In this document: positions 28,122 through 37,741 of the stretch, in pieces
How the letters are laid out: every line of letters begins with the position of its first letter
How positions within the stretch are numbered: position 1 is the stretch's first letter
From: RGEC01 sp964475595
GTDB lineage: Bacteria; Bacteroidota; Bacteroidia; NS11-12g; UBA955
Reading direction: 5' to 3'
NCBI GenBank assembly: GCA_964475595.1
Contig: CAYYXG010000006.1
Location: forward strand, 61,764-125,763
DNA length: 64,000 bases
Made by a program: the position numbers and the translations under genes
Notes under the pieces: generated by a model
What the model was told of the DNA's origin: nothing
Seen by the model: only the letters and a program-made list of their open reading frames with translations
The model's database searches: none

Positions 28122-29420
28122 ACTCCAGTAATCCAGCGCGGGACGGGTTTCTGGGTTTCTGAACATCGCTTTTATATCAAAGAAAAAAGCATCAGCTGTT
28201 GCATGTTGTTCAAACCAGGAGGCAGGTAGTTTTTTATATTCATCGTGCGAAACCGCCAATATAATACCGTCGTATTGCCCGCATGGTTCAGAAACGAGCC
28301 CAAAGCCATATTCGTGCTGCACTTCAGACGAATCAGCATAGGGGTCTACTACATCCACATTCACCGAATATGAAATTAATTCATTTACAACATCCACAAT
28401 TTTACTATTGCGAATGTCAGCCACATTTTCTTTAAAGGTGGCGCCCATCATCAATATTCGGCAATCTTTCACCACCTTGCCTCTGGCATTGAGCTTTTTA
28501 ATGGCTTTCTGAGCAATATGTGCCGGCATATTATCATTGGTAAACCTACCTGCTGCAATCACCCTGGGATGAAGCCCCATTGCCTCTGCTTTGTGTAATA
28601 AATAATAAGGGTCTACACCGATACAGTGCCCACCTACCAAACCCGGCTGATAGCGGTGAAAATTCCACTTGGTGGCAGCAGCGTCAATTACATCGTGTGT
28701 GCTGATGCCGATTTTGTTGAAAATCATGGAAAGTTCGTTCATGAGTGAAATATTCACATCACGCTGGGTATTTTCAATAATCTTCGCAGCTTCTGCTACT
28801 TTGATGGATGCTGCCTCATAAACTCCTGCTTGGATAATGCTTGCATACAGTTTAGAAACATTGCGCAAAGCTTCGTCGTCATTGCCGCTCACAATCTTTA
28901 AAATCTTGGTAAGAGGGCGCTCTTTATCACCGGGATTGATTCGTTCGGGGGAATATCCAACCTTGAAATCAACTCCCATCTTCAGGCCTGATAATTCTTC
29001 AATAATCGGAACACAATCCTCCTCGGTACAACCGGGATAGGTGGTGCTTTCATAAATTACATAATCACCTTTTGATATGGCCTTTCCCACAGCCGTGCTG
29101 GCACCTATGAGCGGTTTCAATTCAGGTTCATTGGAATCATTGATGGGTGTTGGTACCGCAACGATATAAACACTGCATTCTTTGATATCATCAGGATTGG
29201 AGGTAAAACGAATTTTTCTGCCATCAAATTCTGATGTATCAATTTCCTTGCTGGGGTCAATGCCCTGTTGCATGAGTTTGATTCGCTCTTCGTTTATATC
29301 AAAGCCAATTACATTCAAACGCCTTGCAAATTCAAGCGCTATAGGAAGTCCCACATATCCAAGCCCTATCACACAGATACTTTTTTCGCCGGACGAGACC
29401 TTGTCAAACATTTCCATCAT
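28116..29420 (-). CDS. Nucleotide-sugar dehydrogenase (UDP-N-acetylhexosamine type)
   Basis: A 434-residue UDP-glucose/GDP-mannose dehydrogenase family enzyme of the WbpA/TviB type. It has the Rossmann motif GLGYVGLPIALEFARR, GYSPERINPGDK, and the catalytic cysteine in VGGHCIGVDPYYLLHKA, the hallmark that distinguishes it from Ugd. It makes uronic-acid sugar nucleotides for capsule or O-antigen. No glycosyltransferases surround it, so it serves a distant locus. The start could be M1 or M2; a good promoter lies immediately upstream. Confidence 0.88.
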   Translation of the reverse strand: MMEMFDKVSSGEKSICVIGLGYVGLPIALEFARRLNVIGFDINEERIKLMQQGIDPSKEIDTSEFDGRKIRFTSNPDDIKECSVYIVAVPTPINDSNEPELKPLIGASTAVGKAISKGDYVIYESTTYPGCTEEDCVPIIEELSGLKMGVDFKVGYSPERINPGDKERPLTKILKIVSGNDDEALRNVSKLYASIIQAGVYEAASIKVAEAAKIIENTQRDVNISLMNELSMIFNKIGISTHDVIDAAATKWNFHRYQPGLVGGHCIGVDPYYLLHKAEAMGLHPRVIAAGRFTNDNMPAHIAQKAIKKLNARGKVVKDCRILMMGATFKENVADIRNSKIVDVVNELISYSVNVDVVDPYADSSEVQHEYGFGLVSEPCGQYDGIILAVSHDEYKKLPASWFEQHATADAFFFDIKAMFRNPETRPALDYWSL

Positions 29421-29427
29421 GGAATTG

Positions 29428-29460
29428 CAAAAATAGGATATTCAGTGAGATGGTACACAA
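29428..29460 (-). promoter_or_regulatory. Promoter of the nucleotide-sugar dehydrogenase gene
   Basis: TTG (29460-29458), 22 nt, TATTTTTG (29435-29428) on the minus strand, 7 nt before the ATG. Confidence 0.65.
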
Positions 29461-29461
29461 G

Positions 29462-29488
29462 CAAAAAGGAGGCTGATAGCCCCCTTTT
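29462..29488 (-). terminator. Intrinsic terminator of the POT transporter operon
   Basis: On the minus strand AAAAGGGGGCT, a short ATC loop, AGCCTCCTTTTT form a hairpin (one G-U pair) with T-run, 23 nt after the transporter stop. Confidence 0.7.
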
Positions 29489-29511
29489 CGCATTAGTTCT
29501 TCACAATCTGT

Positions 29512-31071
29512 TTATCGAACGCCGTGCATCATTTTCAGCAGCACTTTATTCAAACTGATTAATACCAGTCCTAAGACAATCACAAATCCTGCAATGCCTG
29601 CGAATATGGTGAAAGGCCCCAATTTTTCAACAAAACCGACGGTAAGGCCGGCAAGATTATTTGCAATGAAACTGCTCAGGAACCAAACCCCCATTAGCAT
29701 GGAAGCCAGTTTAACCGGTGCCAGTTTTGTTACCATTGATAATCCAATAGGGCTGAGACACAGCTCACCACAAGTATGTATGAGATAGGTACCTAAAATC
29801 CACATAATGTTGGCCTTGATAGCTTCATTGTCGATAGCACCGCCACGCTCCATTACTGCACCTACCATCAATAGAAAACCTAAGCCCAGCAAGATCATAC
29901 CAAGACCCATTTTTATGGGGGTGTTGGGTTCTTTTCCTTTGCGGTTAAGATAGGCCCAAAGCAATGTGAATAATGGCGCGAGCATCACAATAAAGATTGG
30001 ATTTACACTCTGGAAGAAAGAAGTTGGAATTAAGTAGCCGCTAACTTCCCTATTGATGTACTTATCCGTATACAACGAAAAGGCACCGCCTGCCTGCTCA
30101 AAACCTGCCCAGAAGAAAGTAACAAAGGCAACTAGAATAATAATCACCCAGGTGCGATCTTTTTCCGGCTTACTGAGACCGGGACCTGCTGTGGCCTTGC
30201 TCATATCATCTACGATATCGCCGGCAGCCACGTTTTTGTTTTGGGGTTTCAATCCTTTATCTCCAAGATATCTTTGTCCAAGCGTATTGAACAATATCTG
30301 ACCCAGTGCCATGCCTATTCCGGCAGCCAAAAAGCCATACTGGAAGCCATAATGTGCAACTTTCACCGTTCCATCTGCCAATACTTCTTTGGTAGCCATA
30401 ATATCTTCAGCAAGAAGGCCGCAGACCAAAGGAGCCAAAAATGCACCAAGGTTTATACCCATGTAGAAAATATTGAATGCACCATCTTTGCGAACGTCAT
30501 TGTTGTCATACAGTTGACCTACAATGATGGAAATATTGGGTTTAAAGAAACCATTGCCAATAATTAACAAGCCCAGACCTGCGTAAAATGTGCCCAGACT
30601 TATTTGGGAAGCCAAGGAAAATTGTCCGAGTGCCATGAGGATACCGCCAATGGTAATTGCCCTGCGCTGTCCAATGTAGTTATCAGCTATCCAACCTCCG
30701 AGAATTGGGGTTAAATACACCAGGCCGGTGTAAATACCATATATTAAACCTGCGTGATCATCAGAAAATCCCAAGCCACCCTCCAGATATGATTTTGTCA
30801 GATACAAAATCAAAAGTCCGCGCATTCCATAGTAACTGAATCTTTCCCACATTTCAGTGAAGAAAAGGAGTCTCAATCCTGCAGGGTGTTCTTTTTGATT
30901 GAAAATCCAAACCATAACGGTGGAGATAATGGAAATCACCGATGCATACATGTACATCTGGAAGGCCTGAGCGGGAATGTCAAAGCTTAATCCGGCAAAG
31001 ACATTTAGTAGAAAAATACTACCAGCCATGCTTAAGACAAAAGCCAATAAAAGTTTGAGGTTGTTATTCAT
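29512..31071 (-). CDS. POT-family peptide transporter (downstream copy)
   Basis: A 519-residue proton-coupled oligopeptide (POT/PTR2, MFS) transporter. The start of the MFS core carries FFTEMWERFSYYGMRGLL, matching the ExxER proton-coupling motif, and the PTR2 signature FYMGINLGAFLAPLVCG follows. Compared with the upstream copy it has about 60 extra N-terminal residues forming two helices before the core (LLLAFVLSMAGSIFLLNVF and MYASVISIISTVMVWIF). It lies 10 nt behind the other transporter and shares its transcript. Di- and tripeptides are the expected substrates. Confidence 0.92.
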   Translation of the reverse strand: MNNNLKLLLAFVLSMAGSIFLLNVFAGLSFDIPAQAFQMYMYASVISIISTVMVWIFNQKEHPAGLRLLFFTEMWERFSYYGMRGLLILYLTKSYLEGGLGFSDDHAGLIYGIYTGLVYLTPILGGWIADNYIGQRRAITIGGILMALGQFSLASQISLGTFYAGLGLLIIGNGFFKPNISIIVGQLYDNNDVRKDGAFNIFYMGINLGAFLAPLVCGLLAEDIMATKEVLADGTVKVAHYGFQYGFLAAGIGMALGQILFNTLGQRYLGDKGLKPQNKNVAAGDIVDDMSKATAGPGLSKPEKDRTWVIIILVAFVTFFWAGFEQAGGAFSLYTDKYINREVSGYLIPTSFFQSVNPIFIVMLAPLFTLLWAYLNRKGKEPNTPIKMGLGMILLGLGFLLMVGAVMERGGAIDNEAIKANIMWILGTYLIHTCGELCLSPIGLSMVTKLAPVKLASMLMGVWFLSSFIANNLAGLTVGFVEKLGPFTIFAGIAGFVIVLGLVLISLNKVLLKMMHGVR

Positions 31072-31081
31072 AGTGTTTTTG

Positions 31082-32791
31082 TTAAATAATATTTTTCTCT
31101 TTCATCACCCGATTGAGCCATCGGAGCATTGCAAACATAAGCAACCCGGCTAAAAGCGCCAAAACACAATTTAGCAGAAAAAAGTCTGATTTATCCTCAT
31201 ACTTCTCCCACATGCCACTTAACATGCCTGAAAGCTTGTTTCCCACCGATGTGCTTAGAAAAAAACCACCCATCATGAGGGCTGTGATTCTTGGCGGACT
31301 CAGTTTAGAAACCAGTGATAATCCCATGGGAGACAAACAAAGTTCACCCAGGGTAATCACTGCATACGAAGCCACCAGCCAGAAAGAGCTAACCTTGGCA
31401 TGTTCAATATCGGCAGACTTGACGGCACCTACCATCACCAGGGCACTTAAAGCGGTAATGACCAAACCTATTGCAATTTTCGCGGCTGTAGTGGGCTCCT
31501 TCTTTTTACGCCGTAAAACACCCCAAAATCCCACCACAAGAGGTGTTAACAAAATAACCCAAAATGGATTGATGCTCTGATACAATTCTGTGGATATAAG
31601 TTTCAAACTCTTACCTTCACTTGGAATTTGTTCTTTCGGTAAATTTTGAAAATACTTTCTACTGGCGGTTTGTGCTTTCAGCGTTTTAGCCAATGCCAGT
31701 CTTTCTGATGATTTATTTTCCAGCTTTAACAATGAATCCTGCTTCTGCACTGCCTTTTTGTAAGTAGCAAAATCTTTATCGCTCAAACGACTGATACTGT
31801 CATTGGTTACATTCTGACTCAGATTGAGCACATTGAGTGTTTTGCCCGTAATCTCGCCGGGTACACGATCAGTATGTTGTTCTGCCCAAATGGTGAGTGC
31901 GTCTCCATTTTGGTGAAACACCGCCCAGAACACCACTAAACAGCCATATACAGCCAACAAAGCCCCGATGGGCCTCTTGTCTTCCTGTCGTGCCGACATA
32001 AACAAATAAATAAAAAACGCGATTACCGGAATACACCCAAAGATGAAGGCATCATTGCTATCGGTTCCAAGCAGATTGCCAGGTATTAAATATCCAAGAA
32101 TACCAAAAATAAACATGGGAACAAGCGTAAACAGCAATATCCTGGCAGTGGACATATCCCCTGCTTCCATAGGTTTAATTACATCAGCTTCTTTCACATG
32201 CTTCAGGGCAAAAACGAAAATCAGCAAACCCAGCAACATGCCCACACCGGCAGCAGCGAATGCCCATCCCCATCCATAGTTTATGCGGAGATACGCAGCC
32301 ACAAAATTGCAGGCAAAGGCACCGATATTAATACCCATATAAAATATATTATACCCACTATCTTTATTGGCTTTGTAGGGTTCTGCATTGTATAAATTTC
32401 CCAAAAGGGCAGAAATATTGGGTTTAAAAAAACCATTGCCTAAAATGATGGACAATAAACCTGCATAAAAGGCCGTTTCGCCTTGAATTGACAGCAGGAA
32501 ATAACCAAATGCCATCAGTAATCCGCCTAAAATAATTGATTTTCTATACCCGAATACTCGGTCAGCGAGTAATCCACCCAAAAATGGTGTCAGATATACC
32601 AACCCCAAGTAGGTACCATAAATATCTGATTTTTTTTCAGGACTAAAGCCCATTCCCCCATTTTGAACGCTATCCAGCATGTAAAGAGAAAAAATTCCCA
32701 GCATCAGGTAATAACCAAATCGCTCCCACATTTCTGTCAGAAATAGGAATGGCAATGCTTTCGGGTGTTTTGAGGTATTTGAAGTACTCAT
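31082..32791 (-). CDS. POT-family peptide transporter (upstream copy)
   Basis: A 569-residue POT transporter with LFLTEMWERFGYYLMLGIF (ExxER motif) near residue 20 and the signature FYMGINIGAFACNFVAAY. Between the middle helices it carries an insertion of about 85 polar residues (about 315-405; rich in Lys, Ser, Leu) missing from the downstream copy. It is predicted between the helix ending in FHQNGDALTIW and SINPFWVILLTPLV and may form an external domain. First gene of the pair. Confidence 0.92.
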   Translation of the reverse strand: MSTSNTSKHPKALPFLFLTEMWERFGYYLMLGIFSLYMLDSVQNGGMGFSPEKKSDIYGTYLGLVYLTPFLGGLLADRVFGYRKSIILGGLLMAFGYFLLSIQGETAFYAGLLSIILGNGFFKPNISALLGNLYNAEPYKANKDSGYNIFYMGINIGAFACNFVAAYLRINYGWGWAFAAAGVGMLLGLLIFVFALKHVKEADVIKPMEAGDMSTARILLFTLVPMFIFGILGYLIPGNLLGTDSNDAFIFGCIPVIAFFIYLFMSARQEDKRPIGALLAVYGCLVVFWAVFHQNGDALTIWAEQHTDRVPGEITGKTLNVLNLSQNVTNDSISRLSDKDFATYKKAVQKQDSLLKLENKSSERLALAKTLKAQTASRKYFQNLPKEQIPSEGKSLKLISTELYQSINPFWVILLTPLVVGFWGVLRRKKKEPTTAAKIAIGLVITALSALVMVGAVKSADIEHAKVSSFWLVASYAVITLGELCLSPMGLSLVSKLSPPRITALMMGGFFLSTSVGNKLSGMLSGMWEKYEDKSDFFLLNCVLALLAGLLMFAMLRWLNRVMKEKNII

Positions 32792-32838
32792 AAGTTGTGG
32801 CTAAAATACGATTTATTGAGAGAATTAGGAATGGTCAA

Positions 32839-32868
32839 TAAAAAAGCCCTGAAGATTATCAGGGCTTG
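32839..32868 (-). terminator. Intrinsic terminator after porV
   Basis: AAGCCCTGA / TCAGGGCTT hairpin followed by a T-run on the minus strand, about 20 nt after the porV stop. Confidence 0.8.
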
Positions 32869-32886
32869 AATTAATCGTTGATAGGT

Positions 32887-34089
32887 TTATTCTTTGTCTG
32901 AAAATGCACCCATATCAAATAGCAAAGAGAACCTCAGCTGATTTTGCAATGGATGACGACGGGCAAATGGAACCAACATAGCTAGGTCTATGGTTACTTT
33001 TTGATATTTCAATCCTAAACCAAATGTGGCATATTGTCTTCCACCCTTATTTTTATTTTCATAAAAAGCACCAACTCTGGCAGCAAATTTATTATCGTAC
33101 CAATATTCCGTTCCAAAAGAACCGGTCCATTCATTGAGCTCTTCAGTCATACCTCCCGGTGCATCGTAAAAACTTTGAACCATTCCCTGCACAACACTTA
33201 CATTGGGGTCATTGCCAATAAACTGTCTGACACCATTAATAGCAGAATCACTACCGTCGTATGCCACCAGATAGAATGGACGTGTTGGCACCAGCAATTT
33301 ATTCACATCGGCGTAAACCCCCACTTTATTGTATTGATCCAACTCATATTTCCATCCAACACCCATTTTTAGGTTGGTGGGTATAAAATCCCGCTGTTCA
33401 CGGGTAGTGTAAGTCATCTTTGCCCCTATATTCTGAATGTTTACTCCAAAATTAAAATCAGAGGTTTTACCACCCTGCATTTTAATTTTAGTTTTGTAAA
33501 GTAAATTCACATCACCTGCACCGGAAATCCCGGCTTTTGTATTGGCTCCGTTAATTACACGATTACCGGCAATGTTGGAATAAATGAATCTTAAATTCAC
33601 ACCCATACTGAAACTTTTGCTGAAGCGCGTCCCATATCCTCCTTCAATGCTAAATTCGTTGGGATTGAAATTGCCCGTCGGGTTGCCCTCAAAATCTGTA
33701 AAATTGATATTGCCCAGGGAGAAGTAGCGTATGGCTCCACCTATCACTGAATTTCCTGATTTAGATTTGCTGTAACCGGATAAATAGCTAAATCCAACGT
33801 CAGATACGAGCTGTCTAAGCCATGGTGCGTAAGACAATGAGAGACCAGATTTTTTGTCTGCATTTACCAGATTGCTCATATTCCAAGAAACGCTGTTCGC
33901 ATCGGGGCTAAACAGGGCAACACCCGCATCGCCAAGACCTGCAGAGCGGCTATCGGGAGTAATGGTTAGAAACGGCACCATGGTTGTAACCGTATTTAAC
34001 TGCCCTGATAACTGACTTTTGCTGATTTGCTGTGCACTAATTAAGACAGCCTGGGCGCCTATTAAAATTAAAAGTGAGACTTTCTTCAT
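32887..34089 (-). CDS. porV: Type IX secretion outer-membrane protein PorV
   Basis: A 400-residue beta-barrel of the FadL-like PorV (LptO) family. The signal peptide starts at MKKVSLLILIGAQAVLISAQ; the mature part begins with FLTITPDSRSAGLGDAGVAL, a very conserved PorV motif, and ends with a barrel strand before a short tail. PorV receives type IX cargo from the translocon and presents it to the sortase PorU. I place the start at 34089, where the signal peptide begins. Its position directly after porU is the order also known in Flavobacterium. Confidence 0.93.
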   Translation of the reverse strand: MKKVSLLILIGAQAVLISAQQISKSQLSGQLNTVTTMVPFLTITPDSRSAGLGDAGVALFSPDANSVSWNMSNLVNADKKSGLSLSYAPWLRQLVSDVGFSYLSGYSKSKSGNSVIGGAIRYFSLGNINFTDFEGNPTGNFNPNEFSIEGGYGTRFSKSFSMGVNLRFIYSNIAGNRVINGANTKAGISGAGDVNLLYKTKIKMQGGKTSDFNFGVNIQNIGAKMTYTTREQRDFIPTNLKMGVGWKYELDQYNKVGVYADVNKLLVPTRPFYLVAYDGSDSAINGVRQFIGNDPNVSVVQGMVQSFYDAPGGMTEELNEWTGSFGTEYWYDNKFAARVGAFYENKNKGGRQYATFGLGLKYQKVTIDLAMLVPFARRHPLQNQLRFSLLFDMGAFSDKE

Positions 34090-34198
34090 AAAAGGAAGTT
34101 TGGCAAAAATAGGGTTTTGTTTCTGAATTGTGATTGTTGATTTTGAAATCATGATTGGAATGCCGCATTAACGTGATTAAAAGATATTTATTGCAGCA

Positions 34199-37100
34199 TT
34201 ACCGTACCAATTTAATCATTTTACCGGAAAATGACGTAGATACATTGCCATCGGTTAGTTTTACCCTGTACAAATAAAATCCTGAAGGTAGGGTTGCTGT
34301 TTGCCATTCCGGATTAGGTGCCCCACGCCCTAACCATTTTAACCGCACCTCACGGCTATTGGAATTATCGATTTTCTGTTGGTAACGATGCAATACCTTT
34401 CCCTGAAGATCAGTTACTTCCAGTTCTGCATTCAAATCTTTTCCAGGCATATTGTGTTTGAACCAAATTCCCACTTCATCCGAGAACGGATTGGGGAATG
34501 CGGCATGCTCAAAAACCTCGAGGTCGCCATTACTTACGGTAAAAGTGGTTGACCCTTCACCTGAATTATTGTAAATATCCCATACTTTCACGGTTATGGT
34601 ATGCCTCCCCGGGCTCAAATCCATCATGGGCATGCGAATTCTGCCTGATTTATAGGAATTTAAGTCATAATTAAAATACTCGTTGAGTAAATAGGTTTTT
34701 TCCGAAGGCGTTCCTTTATCCAGAATAGCCAGCATATCCCTACCAATACCCGCACCTGTTGCGTTTAGCCCATCTTCGTCTTTTACTTTCACCAGTAGCT
34801 CCGTTGAGGGTTGTACCTGACTGCCGGACACAAAGGTCGTATCATTCATAAACACCTGAACTGCAGGACCCTGCATTCCCGGGATAACATCCTGTTCACT
34901 TCCGCCTATTTTTACTCGATAACCACCGGCTGCATCGGTTTCTCCATTGTGGGCATACAACAATATCTTCCCATAATCCACCTGATAGGCAATGTCTTTG
35001 GGCGTAGCAAAAACGATTTTAAACGCTCCATTTTCAACGGAAACCGTTCCTTTGTAGATGAAGCTACTTTGATCCTCATAAGGAATGGGTGCTCCCAACT
35101 GATCATTGACCAACGTTTTTCTGATGGTGGGTTTATCGAGAACTTTAACCCACAACTGTCCATTGAAGTCATTAAATTTACCTTTCAGGCGTTCTTCTAT
35201 GTGTCCCTTGATTTCTACCACACCAAAAGCTTTAAGGGTGTCATTGAACCCTTGAGCAGACTGGTGATTGATGGAATCCAATACCACTGTATGTTTCGGA
35301 AATGCCAGTGGCATAGACGGATCGCCTAGCAGCGCGAACTTATTATCTTCTGACGTTATATTCTGCCTGTTCTTCAGTCTTTTGAAAACATCTCCCAATG
35401 TCGGGATTGGTTCATTGGCTTTGGGAAATCCATAGTTCGTCCAGAAATCATTGTTAATGGCCATGTTGCCTGAAACAAAGACAAGTCTGGTGGTTGACAT
35501 CAACGCTATAGGCCCACCGTTAGGATTGAGCAAAGCAAGCTCACCTGCACTCTGTTCGCTGGGGTCGTCATACAAACTGAATTCACAGGTAGCGGTGAAC
35601 ATTACCGGCATTTTCCAATTGTTATTCCATGCTTTTATCATTGGAATATCCAGGATGGCCTCCTGCGCCCAGCCGGCAGGACCGCCATGCCCTTGGTAAT
35701 TCATAAAGAGGCAACCCTCTTTCATGGTTCTGTCAATGGCCTGATTAACATCCGGATATTTTTCGGTGTTCCCTGTTGAAATCTGGGTAAACGCGTCCGC
35801 AAACAACTTATTTACAGATAAGTAAGAATGGTTGGTATCGATATATTTTGCATACCGCTCGCTTTCGCTGGTAAAAACAGTTTCCCAGTCAATATCTACA
35901 TCATCGGTCACGTAGGTAATATTGGTGCGCCAGTCTCCCAGACTCTTGGGTGAATCATAATTTTCCAGCTTGCTGACCATACCTTCCGCCTCCTGGGCAG
36001 TTCTGCAAGGTATTCGGCCTACAGAGACCCACAATGAGTTCTTACCTCTTGCAGGATCGCCTGCAAGCGAATCCAGGTAACCCAAAAAGTCATCCAGACA
36101 AAACGTTACCCCTTTATTATGCGCATCGTACTGGTAAGTAGGAATAAAATTGGTATTCCCTTTTACCCGGTCCTTCATATCATAACTGGCTGCTCCCATC
36201 AGCAGCACATGTTTTAGCACCTTCCCTGATGAAACGGATTTTAGATACGTATTTCTTATGAAATCACGAATAGCCACCAAGTCTTGCTGTGACGTGCTAA
36301 ACTGATTATAAATATCCTGCACATCCACTACCTGTGCAGTATAGCCCTGATTTTTGCTACGAATAGAGGCCAGGCGATTGGCTGCGCTTAGAAAATCGCG
36401 ATGGGAAATGATGAGTAAATCAGGTGATGGGGTTTGCAACAAATCCGGGCCGGTAATGAGGCCCAAAATTTCCGGTTTGGATAAATTGCCCGGTTCGAAA
36501 GCCACAAACATTTTTTTGGATTGGCCGGCGGGTGATATCGTTTTTTTGTAAGGACCTTGCTGCGTTAGCTCATGAGCAATCGGCATAAAAGGATTGCTCA
36601 CATTCCATACAGCTATTGGCTTGCTAATTAAATCGGAAGTAACCCTAATCTCGGCGGCAGAATTATCAGTTAAATCACGATTTCTAATGACAACCTGCCC
36701 TATAGAGGTATTGATTGGCATTCTTCCAGTAGCTTCAATAAAATTGATCCAGCCGCTGCTCTTGGTATTGGGCCTCGTCAGTGAAAATTGGGCCTGAATC
36801 TTTTTGGAAGTTGCAGACAATCGAAAATATCTTTCCTGAAGATCGAATGCTACATAATCTGTATTTATAGACGAATAATTGAGCGTACCTGAAATATTAT
36901 TGACACTGTAATTGATGGAACCGGATCCATCCTGCATCCCCCCTGCCACGGAAATTCGAACATTAACCGAATCATTCGCCATGGAGGGAATTCCAAACTC
37001 AACAGACCTGTTTAGTGTTTCGTTTCCAAGCTTCTCGCCCAACCAGGTTCTTCCCATATGAATTGGATTTTCAAGGTCTTTTTCATGATACACCATCCAC

Positions 37101-37588
37101 TCTGACTGATCAATGATAACATCGGCGCTTCCTTGAAAATTAGTCGGATTAATGCGTTTGCCTGCGGTTTTTCCGAAACCTACATAAAGGTAGGTAAAAT
37201 TATCGTAAAAATGAACGGTATGCCTCCACTGTCCTGCAGCATAATTCCATGTATTAGGGGCTGATGCAAAAAACAGCAGATAATCTTCCCCACTGAAAAC
37301 GCCATCATTTTCACCCTCAACAAAAACCGGAATTTCTCGGGTTCCATGATAAGCGCTTCTGCTCATTTCCGGTAGCATTGCACCCTGATGGGTAAAAACA
37401 GACAAATTACGGGCGTCTTTCCCAGCCGGGTTTAAACCGGCATTTTTCAACTCTGTGGCTGTAATTCGATAAACCCCGTCATTGGAAACACGGACCCTGA
37501 GCCATTCGCCATCCTTAAATTTCATACCCTGCGAATAAGCAGATGTGCCGACCAGTGTGCAACCTATGAGCAGGAGCTTCCTAATCAT
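34199..37588 (-). CDS. porU: Type IX secretion system sortase PorU
   Basis: A 1129-residue surface peptidase of the gingipain (C25) family. It cuts the sorting domain off type IX cargo and attaches the cargo to the surface. Features: a signal peptide (MIRKLLLIGCTLVGTSAYSQ), a C25 domain with the histidine in NYQGHGGPAGWAQE and the nucleophile cysteine in MFTATCEFSLYDDP, Ig/FlgD-like modules and its own C-terminal domain with FPNPFSDEVGIWF. Both catalytic residues are present. The start at 37588 follows from the signal peptide. It is divergent from porP. Confidence 0.94.
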   Translation of the reverse strand: MIRKLLLIGCTLVGTSAYSQGMKFKDGEWLRVRVSNDGVYRITATELKNAGLNPAGKDARNLSVFTHQGAMLPEMSRSAYHGTREIPVFVEGENDGVFSGEDYLLFFASAPNTWNYAAGQWRHTVHFYDNFTYLYVGFGKTAGKRINPTNFQGSADVIIDQSEWMVYHEKDLENPIHMGRTWLGEKLGNETLNRSVEFGIPSMANDSVNVRISVAGGMQDGSGSINYSVNNISGTLNYSSINTDYVAFDLQERYFRLSATSKKIQAQFSLTRPNTKSSGWINFIEATGRMPINTSIGQVVIRNRDLTDNSAAEIRVTSDLISKPIAVWNVSNPFMPIAHELTQQGPYKKTISPAGQSKKMFVAFEPGNLSKPEILGLITGPDLLQTPSPDLLIISHRDFLSAANRLASIRSKNQGYTAQVVDVQDIYNQFSTSQQDLVAIRDFIRNTYLKSVSSGKVLKHVLLMGAASYDMKDRVKGNTNFIPTYQYDAHNKGVTFCLDDFLGYLDSLAGDPARGKNSLWVSVGRIPCRTAQEAEGMVSKLENYDSPKSLGDWRTNITYVTDDVDIDWETVFTSESERYAKYIDTNHSYLSVNKLFADAFTQISTGNTEKYPDVNQAIDRTMKEGCLFMNYQGHGGPAGWAQEAILDIPMIKAWNNNWKMPVMFTATCEFSLYDDPSEQSAGELALLNPNGGPIALMSTTRLVFVSGNMAINNDFWTNYGFPKANEPIPTLGDVFKRLKNRQNITSEDNKFALLGDPSMPLAFPKHTVVLDSINHQSAQGFNDTLKAFGVVEIKGHIEERLKGKFNDFNGQLWVKVLDKPTIRKTLVNDQLGAPIPYEDQSSFIYKGTVSVENGAFKIVFATPKDIAYQVDYGKILLYAHNGETDAAGGYRVKIGGSEQDVIPGMQGPAVQVFMNDTTFVSGSQVQPSTELLVKVKDEDGLNATGAGIGRDMLAILDKGTPSEKTYLLNEYFNYDLNSYKSGRIRMPMMDLSPGRHTITVKVWDIYNNSGEGSTTFTVSNGDLEVFEHAAFPNPFSDEVGIWFKHNMPGKDLNAELEVTDLQGKVLHRYQQKIDNSNSREVRLKWLGRGAPNPEWQTATLPSGFYLYRVKLTDGNVSTSFSGKMIKLVR

Positions 37589-37697
37589 GGTGAAGATATG
37601 GTAATTCACTGCTCCCATTAACTGCAAATATCCCATAATATTGGATGATTTCATGCATTTTTTTGTCATTTTTCCACGGCAAAAAAAAAATATTTTA

Positions 37698-37727
37698 TTG
37701 CATGAAACGTTTTATCTCCTAAATTTG
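37698..37727 (+). promoter_or_regulatory. Promoter of the porP/sprF-like gene
   Basis: TTG (37698-37700), 19 nt, TAAATTTG (37720-37727), 14 nt before the ATG. Full match to the Bacteroidota consensus. Confidence 0.7.
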
Positions 37728-37741
37728 TCCATTCAGAAACT

